Shown: positions 1 to 6,700 of the stretch, one piece after another | Layout of the letters: each line of letters begins with the position of its first letter | How positions within the stretch are numbered: the stretch's first letter is position 1 | From: DATLGB01 sp035540675 | GTDB taxonomy: Bacteria > Actinomycetota > Thermoleophilia > Solirubrobacterales > Solirubrobacteraceae | DNA length: 12,046 nucleotides | Assembly (NCBI GenBank): GCA_035540675.1 | Contig: DATLGB010000152.1 | Coordinates: 1-12,046, forward strand | Direction: 5' to 3' | Notes under the pieces: generated by a model | Seen by the model: the letters and a program-made list of their open reading frames with translations, nothing else | Database searches by the model: none | Told to the model about the DNA's origin: nothing | Translations under genes and position numbers: made by a program

Positions 1-713
1 CGCTCGCCGCCGGCGGCGACCATCGCGCCGATGGCGGACGTCTCGGCGCAATGCCCCTCGGGGTAGGACGCGTTCTCGACGTTGGCTCCGGCGAAGGTGC
101 GCCCGTCGGCGGTGCGCAGCGCGGCGCCGACGCGCAGGCGCGAGTAGGGGGCGTAGGCATTGGCGGCGGCCTCGCGCGCCGCCTGCAAGAGCTCGGGCGC
201 CGGCCGGGCGAGCAGCGCGTCCGAGTACGAGCCGGCGCGCAGGTGCTCGTCGCGGATGTCGAGCGCCTCGCGCAGGCGCGCGACCTTGCGCTCCTCGCCG
301 CTCAGGTCGGAGTCGTCCGCGGCCACCGCCTCGAGCTCGAGGAAGTCCCCGAGGCCGGACACGGCGTCGACGTGGATGCGGACGTCCTCCCACAGCAGCA
401 GCCGGCGGCGCTTCTCGACCACGACGCGAACCCCGCAGACGGCGGCGAGGCCGGCGCGCGTGGCCGCCGCGTCGGCCACCGGGATGCGGTGGTAGGTCGA
501 CAGCCGGACCGCCGGGTCGTCCGGCCGCTCGTAGGCGATCAGCTCGTCCTGCCCCGGCGTCTGCTCGCGCAGCTTCAGCCGGCCGTTCGGGACGGCGAAG
601 TACGTGTCGCGCTGCTCGATGGTCCCGCGGTCCTCGGCCCCCAGATCGAGCGCGGCGCGGATCGTCGCGGCGGGGTCGGGAGCGGTCGCCTTGAGCTCGA
701 CGTTGCGGGCCAC
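1..713 (-). CDS. CYTH domain-cytidine deaminase fusion protein (3' end outside window)
   Basis: I read 237 codons from a GTG at 713 to the left edge with no stop; the C-terminus is missing. Residues 1-165 look like a CYTH (CyaB/thiamine-triphosphatase fold) domain: NVELKA at 4-9, DTYFAVPNGRLKLRE at 36-50, and a late strand IHVDAVSGLGDFLELE at 113-128. CYTH proteins bind phosphorylated substrates and metal in a charged beta barrel; the substrate here is unknown. From about residue 173 begins a cytidine deaminase: AYAPYSRLRVGAAL at 186-199, substrate-binding NVENASYP at 211-218 and zinc/catalytic HCAE at 221-224 (C222 ligand, E224 proton shuttle). The PCxxC zinc ligands would lie beyond the edge. 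A divergent neighbour, upp, supports a pyrimidine-salvage role for the deaminase half. GTG 713 is preferred because NVELKA follows at once and a TAGGTT box lies 7 nt upstream. An internal TTG at about residue 177 could also give a separate deaminase; no stop separates the two halves. Confidence 0.85.
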   Translation of the reverse strand, partial: MARNVELKATAPDPAATIRAALDLGAEDRGTIEQRDTYFAVPNGRLKLREQTPGQDELIAYERPDDPAVRLSTYHRIPVADAAATRAGLAAVCGVRVVVEKRRRLLLWEDVRIHVDAVSGLGDFLELEAVAADDSDLSGEERKVARLREALDIRDEHLRAGSYSDALLARPAPELLQAAREAAANAYAPYSRLRVGAALRTADGRTFAGANVENASYPEGHCAETSAIGAMVAAGGE

Positions 714-720
714 GGCGGGC

Positions 721-736
721 AACCTAGCGGTAGGGT
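721..736. promoter_or_regulatory. Mirror-image bidirectional promoter for CYTH-cdd and upp
   Basis: The 31-bp gap between the two divergent starts contains two TAnnnT-type -10 hexamers facing away from each other. On the minus strand TAGGTT (726 to 721) ends 7 nt before the GTG at 713. On the plus strand TAGGGT (731-736) ends 8 nt before the GTG at 745. The hexamers are separated by GCGG and form an imperfect palindrome. With a normal 6-8 nt -10 to +1 distance, both transcripts would begin at or next to the start codon, so both would be leaderless. No convincing -35 is visible on either side. Confidence 0.55.
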
Positions 737-744
737 CCCGCGCC

Positions 745-1374
745 GTGCACCCGCGCCTGACCGTGGTGGACCACCCGCTGGTCGCCCGCCACCTCGCCGT
801 CCTGCGCGACCGCGCGACCGACTCGGCGACCTTCCGCCACACGCTGTCGGACGTGTCGATGCTGCTGCTCTACGAGGCCCTGCGCGACCTGCGCGTCCGA
901 GAGGAGCCGGTCCCGACGCCGCTCGAGGACGCGCCCGCCCACCGGCTCGCCGACGACATCGTCGTCGTGGCCATCATGCGCGCCGGCCTCGGCATGGTCG
1001 ACGGCGCGCTGCGCCTGGTCCCCGAGGCCCGCGTCGGCCACCTCGGCATGTTCCGCGACGAGACCGCCCTGCGCCCGGTCGGCTACTACGAGTCGCTGCC
1101 GCCGCACCTCCCGGGCTCGGAGGTCGTCGTCGCCGACCCGATGCTCGCCACCGGCGGCAGCGCCGTCGCGGCCCTGACGCGCGTGCGGGAGCTGGGCGCC
1201 CGGCGGCTGCGCTTCGTCTGCCTGGTCGCCGCCCCCGAGGGCGTGCGCGCGCTCGCCGAGGCGCACCCGGACGTCCCGATGACCTGCGCGGCGGTCGACG
1301 ACCGCCTCGACGAGCGCGGCTACATCCGGCCGGGGTTGGGCGACGCGGGCGACCGGCTGTACGGGACGACCTAG
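745..1374 (+). CDS. upp: Uracil phosphoribosyltransferase
   Basis: This enzyme makes UMP from uracil and PRPP in cytosolic pyrimidine salvage. The 209-residue product matches the usual length of about 208. Visible motifs are HPLVARHLAVLRD near the N-terminus (10-22), RAGLGM at 79-84, the PRPP-binding loop VVVADPMLATGGSA at 127-140, and the family's C-terminal uracil-binding stretch GYIRPGLGDAGDRLYGT at 192-208. The GTG at 745 is chosen because translation from it gives the normal N-terminus; the frame stays open upstream, but starting there would add residues unlike the family and run into the divergent gene. A TAGGGT box 8 nt upstream suggests leaderless expression. The divergent neighbour carries a cytidine deaminase domain, so both act around cytidine/uridine/uracil recycling. 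Two hairpins follow the stop. Confidence 0.96.
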   Translation: MHPRLTVVDHPLVARHLAVLRDRATDSATFRHTLSDVSMLLLYEALRDLRVREEPVPTPLEDAPAHRLADDIVVVAIMRAGLGMVDGALRLVPEARVGHLGMFRDETALRPVGYYESLPPHLPGSEVVVADPMLATGGSAVAALTRVRELGARRLRFVCLVAAPEGVRALAEAHPDVPMTCAAVDDRLDERGYIRPGLGDAGDRLYGTT

Positions 1375-1433
1375 CGGCGGCGCGCGGGTGGCGCGGCGCG
1401 GTGCGGGTGGCGCGGGTGGCGCGGGACGAACGA

Positions 1434-1461
1434 CGGCTGGTGACACCTCCCTCACCAGCCG
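1434..1461 (+). terminator. Hairpin 1 downstream of upp
   Basis: A perfect 10-bp inverted repeat (CGGCTGGTGA at 1434-1443, TCACCAGCCG at 1452-1461) encloses an 8-nt loop, starting 60 nt after the upp stop. There is no U-tract. It lies between convergent genes, so it may terminate in either direction. Confidence 0.5.
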
Positions 1462-1505
1462 CGTCGGCGCGTTTGTCGTCGTATAGACGACAAGCGCGCC
1501 GACGC
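1461..1505 (+). terminator. Hairpin 2: 20-bp stem downstream of upp
   Basis: The left arm at 1461-1480 pairs with the right arm at 1486-1505 around a GTATA loop, giving 20 bp with a single non-Watson-Crick position (T1472 opposite G1494). In a plus-strand RNA that is a G-U wobble, so the stem is unbroken; in minus-strand RNA it is an A-C mismatch. This favours function on the upp transcript. No U-run follows, as is common for actinobacterial terminators. The core palindrome TTGTCGTC-GTATA-GACGACAA could alternatively be a protein-binding site. Hairpins 1 and 2 abut and share base 1461. Confidence 0.6.
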
Positions 1506-1582
1506 TCGTGCCTACCCCTCAATGCCAACCCGCCGCCGCCGGTCTTTCGCCGCGGCCGGCGCGGGACGAGGGCGCCCCGCCC

Positions 1583-2254
1583 CTACGGCCGCAGCGCCCG
1601 CACGGCCAGGAACATCGGCTCGCGCCGGCCCTCGGGCCGCGGCTCGCGCAGCGCCTCGACCAGCAGCCCCGCGGCCTCGAGCGCCCCGAAGTAGCGCTCG
1701 AGCGGCCGGTGGCGGTCGTGGAAGGTCATCCGCAGCCCGCCGCGCTCGCGCACCTCGGCGTACTCGTACTCGGCGAAGTAGTCGCCGGCGCGCGGGTCGT
1801 CGCCGAGCGGCTTCGCCGACAGCGACGGGTGCGGGATCGTGAACGCGAAGCGCCCGCCGGGCTCCAGCACGCGCGCGACCTCGCGAAGCACGCCGTCGAG
1901 GTCGTCCATGTTGAGCAGGGACATCGACGCGACGGCGGCGTCGGCGACCGCGTCGCCCAGCGGCATGGCCGCGGCGTCGGCGACGTGCACCTCGAACGAC
2001 GGGTCGGCCGCGCGCGCGGCGTCCGCCAGCGCCGGCGAGCCCTCGACCCCCACGACCCGGTGCCCGCGCGCGATCAGCTCGCGGGCGACGCGCCCCTCGC
2101 CGCAGCCGACGTCGACGGTCAGCCGCTTCGGCGGCGGGACGAGGTCGAGCAGCGCCGGCAGCGTCACGCGCCAGAACCAGTGGTCGAGCGCCGGGTCGCG
2201 CGCCCAGCGCACCCAGTCGGCGGCCTCGCGGTCCCACGACGCGCGCAGGGTCAT
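1583..2254 (-). CDS. Class I SAM-dependent methyltransferase
   Basis: A 223-residue Rossmann-fold methyltransferase of the Methyltransf_11/25 type. Motif I is TVDVGCGEGRVARELIARG at 46-64, the end of strand 2 is VVGVEGSP at 67-74, an acidic VADAAAMPLGD lies at 91-101, and the post-motif segment ARVLEPGGRFAFTIPHPS at 127-144 is typical of small-molecule methyltransferases. The substrate cannot be read from sequence. Its ATG overlaps the stop of ftsY (ATGA, 4 nt), so it is almost certainly translated from the ftsY mRNA by coupling, without a Shine-Dalgarno of its own. The same frame stays open upstream through ftsY, but that is only the absence of stops in high-GC DNA; the family's N-terminus fits the ATG at 2254. 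It faces upp convergently. Confidence 0.9.
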   Translation of the reverse strand: MTLRASWDREAADWVRWARDPALDHWFWRVTLPALLDLVPPPKRLTVDVGCGEGRVARELIARGHRVVGVEGSPALADAARAADPSFEVHVADAAAMPLGDAVADAAVASMSLLNMDDLDGVLREVARVLEPGGRFAFTIPHPSLSAKPLGDDPRAGDYFAEYEYAEVRERGGLRMTFHDRHRPLERYFGALEAAGLLVEALREPRPEGRREPMFLAVRALRP

Positions 2255-3246
2255 GTCAGCAGCGCGCGGGAGAACTCGTCGGCGTCGAACGGGCGCAGGT
2301 CCTCGAGCTGCTCGCCGATGCCGATGAGCTTGACCGGCAGGTCGAGCTCGTTGGCGATCGCCAGCGCGATGCCGCCCTTGGCCGTGCCGTCGAGCTTCGT
2401 GAGGACGATGCCCGTGACGTCGACCGCCTCGCCGAACATCTTCGCCTGGCGCAGGCCGTTCTGGCCCGTGGTGGCGTCGACGGTCATCAGCGTCTCGTGC
2501 GGCGCGTCGGGCATCTGCTTGGCGATCACGCGCCGGATCTTCGTCAGCTCCTGCATCAGGTTGTCCTGCGTGTGCAGCCGGCCGGCGGTGTCGACGATGA
2601 CGACGTCGGCGCCCTGCTCGCGGCCGCGGGCGATCGCGTCGAAGGCGACCGCGCCGGGATCGGAGCCCTCCGGCCCGCGGACGAAGTCGCAGCCGGCGCG
2701 CTCGGCCCAGCGCTCGAGCTGCTCGACCGCGGCCGCCCGGAAGGTGTCCGCGGCGCCGATGACCACCGTGCGGCCGAGCTCCTTGCGCAGGTGCCAGGCG
2801 AGCTTGCCGATCGTCGTGGTCTTGCCCGTCCCGTTGACGCCGACGACGAGGATCACCGTCGGGCTGGCCCGCAGGTCGATGTGGTCGTCGCCGGTGCGCG
2901 CGATCTCGGCGAGCAGCTCCGCCAGGCGCGCGCTGAGCGCCTCGCCGCCGACGAGCGAGCCGTCCTCGGCCTCGCGCTCGAGCTGCTCGACCACCTGCGC
3001 GGTGGTGCGGGCGCCCACGTCGGCGTAGATCAGCGCCTCCTCCAGGCGCTCCCAGGTCTCCTCGTCGAGGTCGCCCTGGAACAGCGTGGCCTGGACCTCG
3101 GCCTGCAGCGCCTCGCGCGTCTTGCGCATGTTCTCGCGCAGCCGCCGGAAGAAGCCGCGGCGCTCCTCGTCGCGAGCCGGCTCGTCGGGCGCCCCGGCCG
3201 GCCGGCCGCCGTCGACGATGAAGAGGTCGTACCAGTCTCGGGCCAT
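2251..3246 (-). CDS. ftsY: Signal recognition particle receptor FtsY (SRP GTPase)
   Basis: FtsY docks the SRP-ribosome complex at the membrane and, with Ffh, hydrolyses GTP to hand nascent membrane proteins to SecYEG. The 331-residue product has a short charged N-terminus (1-35) in place of the long acidic A domain of E. coli, a helical N domain (about 36-120), and an SRP-type G domain: P-loop GVNGTGKTTT 136-145, DTFRAAAVEQL 167-177, DTAGR 219-223, TKLDGTAKGG 283-292 and GIGEQLEDL 309-317. Distinguishing it from Ffh, there is no C-terminal M domain. No N-terminal transmembrane segment is visible. The ATG at 3246 has TATCTT 9 nt upstream. It is separated from the divergent GNAT gene by 20 bp and overlaps the downstream methyltransferase by 4 nt. 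Confidence 0.97.
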   Translation of the reverse strand: MARDWYDLFIVDGGRPAGAPDEPARDEERRGFFRRLRENMRKTREALQAEVQATLFQGDLDEETWERLEEALIYADVGARTTAQVVEQLEREAEDGSLVGGEALSARLAELLAEIARTGDDHIDLRASPTVILVVGVNGTGKTTTIGKLAWHLRKELGRTVVIGAADTFRAAAVEQLERWAERAGCDFVRGPEGSDPGAVAFDAIARGREQGADVVIVDTAGRLHTQDNLMQELTKIRRVIAKQMPDAPHETLMTVDATTGQNGLRQAKMFGEAVDVTGIVLTKLDGTAKGGIALAIANELDLPVKLIGIGEQLEDLRPFDADEFSRALLT

Positions 3247-3254
3247 GGCCCCGG

Positions 3255-3263
3255 CAAGATAGT
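3255..3263. promoter_or_regulatory. Putative overlapping -10 elements for ftsY and the GNAT gene
   Basis: The 20-bp gap between the two divergent start codons contains TATCTT on the minus strand (3261 to 3256), 9 nt before the ftsY ATG. On the plus strand CAAGAT (3255-3260) ends 6 nt before the GNAT GTG, or GATAGT (3258-3263) ends 3 nt before it. The ftsY element is the better match. Because the elements overlap, both directions cannot be bound at once. No -35 is evident. Confidence 0.4.
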
Positions 3264-3266
3264 GGC

Positions 3267-3725
3267 GTGCCCGAGCCCCGCCGCATCCCCGCCGACTCCC
3301 CCACCGCCCTCGCCCTCGTCGACGCCATGGTCGCCGAGGTGGCGGTCGGCTACGACGTCCCCGACCTGTCGGGCGGGCCCAGCGCGAGCCCGGAGGACTT
3401 CTCGCCGCCCGGCGGCTGCTTCGTCGCGCTCTACGACGAGGCCGGCCGCGCCGTCGCCGGCGGCGGCGTCAAGCGCCTCGGCCCGGACGTCGCGGAGCTC
3501 AAGCGGATGTACGTCGTGCCCGACCGGCGCGGGAGCGGCCTCGGCCGGGCGCTGCTCGCCGCGCTCGAGGACGCCGCGCGCGACCTCGGCTACGCCCGCG
3601 TGCGCCTCGACACCGGGCCGCAGCAGCCCGAGGCGGAGGCGCTGTACCGCGCGAGCGGCTACCGCGAGATCGGCAACTACAACGCGAACCCGTGGGCGTC
3701 GTTCTGGGGCGAGAAGGTGCTCTGA
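3267..3725 (+). CDS. GNAT-family N-acetyltransferase
   Basis: A complete 152-residue GNAT-fold protein, predicted to move an acetyl group from acetyl-CoA to an unidentified amine. Key features are the strand AGGGVKRLGPDVAELKRMYV (64-83), the acetyl-CoA pyrophosphate-binding motif A RRGSGLGRALL at 87-97 (R-x-x-G-x-G form), the following helix to about 107, and the motif B-like LDTGPQQPEAEALYRASGYRE at 114-134 including the LY-xxxGY signature. The GTG at 3267 is the first start in the frame clear of ftsY; the next ATG would remove about 20 residues ahead of the fold. It is the only plus-strand gene between 1582 and the right edge, divergent from ftsY (20 bp) and convergent with smc (10 bp between stops). 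Nothing here links it mechanistically to its neighbours. Confidence 0.9.
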   Translation: MPEPRRIPADSPTALALVDAMVAEVAVGYDVPDLSGGPSASPEDFSPPGGCFVALYDEAGRAVAGGGVKRLGPDVAELKRMYVVPDRRGSGLGRALLAALEDAARDLGYARVRLDTGPQQPEAEALYRASGYREIGNYNANPWASFWGEKVL

Positions 3726-3735
3726 GCTCGGCGGG

Positions 3736-6700
3736 CTACGCCGCGGCGGGCTCGGCGGGCTCGGCCGCCGGGCGCGGCAGGCGCCGCGACACCACCTTCG
3801 AGACGCCGTTGCCCCCCATGGAGACGCCGTACAGGCAGTCGGCGGCCTCCATCGTGCGCTTCTGGTGGGTCACGACGATGAACTGCGCGCGATCGGAGTA
3901 CTGGCGCAGCACGGTGAGGAAGCGGTCGATGTTGATGTCGTCGAGCGCCGCCTCGACCTCGTCGAGGATGTAGAACGGGCACGGCCGGGCGAGGAAGACG
4001 GCGAACAGGAACGCGAGCGCCGTCAGCGACTTCTCGCCGCCCGAGAGCAGGCTGAGCCGCTTCGTCGCCTTGCCGGCGGGCGTGATCTCGATCTCGACGC
4101 CCATCAGGTCCTCGGCGCCCTTCTCCTCGGCCTCGGCAGCGGCTTCGAGCGCCTCCTCCACCGCCTCGGGCGCCGGCGCGTCCTCGTCGCCGCCGCCGAG
4201 CACCGGGCGCGGCCCGGCGTCCTCGCGCACGAGCCGCAGCCGGCCGCGGCCGCCCGGGAACAGCTGCGCGACGACGTCCTCGAAGTTGCGCGCCGCCGCC
4301 GTGAAGGTCTCCTCGAAGGCGTCCTTGATCTTCTGGTCGGTGTCGCGGATGACGCCGCGCAGCTCGCGGATCGCCGTCTCGAGGTCCTCCCGCTGGTGCT
4401 CGAGCTCCTCGACGTGCGCCACCGCCTCGTCGTACTCCTGCTTGGCGAGCGGGTTGACCGGCCCGAGCTGCTCGCGCCGTCGCTGCAGGCGCTCGATCCG
4501 GCCGCTCAGCGCCGCCCGCTCGTCGGCGGGCAGCGGCTCGGCCGCCGGCTCCGCCTCCAGGCCGAGCCGGTCGGCCAGCGCCGACAGCTCCTGCGCCGCC
4601 TCGGCCGCCTGGTCGCGCGCCTGCTGCGCGCGCACCTCGGCCCGCGTCACGTCCTCGCCGCGCGCCTTCAGGCGCGCCTGGACCTGCGCCTCCTGCTGGG
4701 CGCACGCGCGCAGCTCGCCCGCCAGGCGGTCGCCGGCCTCGCGCTCGGCGCGCAGCGCCGCCTCGAAGGCGGCGACGCGCTCGCGCACCGCCGCCACCGC
4801 CGCGGCCAGCGCCGCCCCGAGCCGCTCGGCCAGCGGCAGCAGCGCGTCGTCGGCCGCCGCGCGCGCCCGCTCGTGCTCGATCCGCCGCACGCGCGCCTCG
4901 CGCTCGCGCGCCGCGCGCTCGAGCAGCCGCCGCTCGGCGGTCAGCGCGGCGCCGATCTGCGCGCGCCGGGTGGCGCTCGCCTCGTCGTCGGGCGAGCGCC
5001 GGCGCTGCTCGGCCGCCCGCACGCAGTGCCGCTCGGCCTCCTGCGCGTCGGCGTGGGCGCGCGCGGCCTCGCGCGCCGCCCGGTCGACCTCGTCGCGCCG
5101 GGCGTCTGCCTCCCGGACCGCCGCCACCGCCGCCTCGAGCGCCGCCCTGGCGGCCTGCTCGGCCCCGGCCGCACGCTCGGACTCGGCGATCAGCGCGTCG
5201 CGCCGGTTGCGCTCGGCCAGCACGCGGTCCTCGCCGCCCACGGGCACGCGGCGCAGCTCGCGGGCGCGGCCGTCGTAGACGAGGCCCTCGCGCGTGACGG
5301 CGACGCCGTCGAAGCTCGCATCCACCGCGTCGAGCGACTCGACCACCCGCACGCCCGCCAGCAGCCGCGCGGCCACCGCGGCGCCCGCCTCGTCGGCGGC
5401 CTGGACATGGGTGAGCAGCGGGTCGCCGCCGGCGTCGCCGGCCGTGGGCGCGCCGGCGGCCGGAGCCACGAGCGCGGCGCCGCCGTCGCGGCCCGTCCGC
5501 TCCACGAGCGTCCGCGCCTCCGCCAGGTCGGCCGCCACCGCGGCGCGCAGCCGCGGCCCGAGCACCGCCGCCAGCGCGAGCTCGTAGCCCGCCTCGGCGC
5601 GCAGCGCGTCGGCCAGCGCGCGGGCGCCGCCCGGGGCGCCCGCGTGGGTGCGCAGGAACTGGTTGACCGACGCGAGGTCGGCGCCGATCCGGGCGGCCTC
5701 GCGGCGGGCGCGGTCGGCGCCGGTCTCGGCCTCGCGGCGGGCGGCGCGGGCGGCCTCGGCCGCGGCGTCGGCCTCGGCGCGCGCGGCGGCGCGCTCGGCG
5801 GCGACGGCGGCCAGCCGCTCGGCCTCGGCGGCCGCGGCGACCCGGCGCTCCTCGATGTCGGCGAGCTCGCGCGCCAGCCGGTCGGCGCGATCGGCGGCCA
5901 GCTGCTCGAGCTCGGCCTCGAGCTCGGCGATCCGCTGCTCGGCGGAGTCGTCGGGCGCGTCGCCGTCGGCCTCGGCTTCGAGCGCCTCGACCAGCGCCCG
6001 CCGCCGGACCGCGCGGTCGGCGACGCTCGCCGCGCCGTCGCGGGCGGCCTCCATGCGCGCCTCGATGCGCTCCGCCGCCGAGCGGGCGGCGTGGAAGCGG
6101 CTCGAGAGCTCCTCGCGCTCGGCTCCACGCGACGCCAGCGCCGCCTCGGCCGCCTCGCGCCGCTGCGCGACCGCGGCCAGCTCGGCCTCGACCCCCGCGG
6201 CGGCCGCGCGCGCCGCGGCGGCCGCGCGCTCGGCGTCGGCCAGGGCGGCGCGCGCCGCGCGGGCGCCGTCGCGCGCCAGCTCCCAGCGCGCCTCGAGCGT
6301 CTGGCGCTCCAGGCGCTCGTGCAGCTCGGCGGCCTCGGCCTGGCGCTTGAGCGGCCGCAGCCGGGTGCGCGCCTCGCGCTCGACGTCGAGCGCGCGGTCG
6401 AGGTTGTCCTGCGTGCGGTCGAGCTTGAGCTGGGCGCGGCGCCGGCGCTTGCGGTGCTTGCCGAGGCCGGCGGCCTCCTCGATCAGCACCCGCCGGTCCC
6501 TGGGCTTGGACGTGACGATCGCGGTCACCCGGCCCTGCGAGACGACGGAGTGCATCTCCTTGCCCAGGCCGGTGTCGGAGAGCACCTCGGCCACGTCGGC
6601 CAGCCGGCAGCGCGCGCCGTTGATCCGGTACTCGCCGTCGCCCGCGCGGTCGAGCCGGCGCGCGATCGCGATCTCGGACAGCGGCAGGTCGACGCGGCCG

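Noticed and set aside
604..744. Upstream extension of upp in the same frame
   Set aside because: It would add 47 residues unlike any UPRTase N-terminus and overlap the divergent gene; the GTG at 745 gives the normal length.
1381..1425. Degenerate repeats of GCGGGTGGC between upp and the hairpins
   Set aside because: Units are irregular and spacing varies; more likely GC-rich low complexity than a functional repeat or CRISPR-like array.
1537..1561. Third, weaker inverted repeat (CGCCGGTC / GGCCGGCG, 9-nt loop)
   Set aside because: Eight pairs with one wobble in very GC-rich DNA is easily expected by chance; not listed as a terminator.
1505..1582. Small plus-strand ORF starting at ATG 1522, preceded by TACCCC
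   Set aside because: It runs antisense through the methyltransferase with an Arg/Ala-rich translation, and the upstream hexamer does not fit TAnnnT.
51..1694. Long plus-strand frame spanning the CYTH-deaminase, upp and the intergenic hairpins
   Set aside because: It overlaps three well-supported features in other frames and its translation is low-complexity Arg/Pro/Gly/Ala.
1583..3328. Methyltransferase frame extended upstream to give a 581-residue protein
   Set aside because: The upstream part is a shadow of ftsY in another frame; the family's N-terminus begins at the ATG at 2254, which overlaps the ftsY stop.
3736..3780. Tandem 9-bp repeat at the 3' end of smc
   Set aside because: It simply encodes the AEPAEPAAA C-terminus of Smc.
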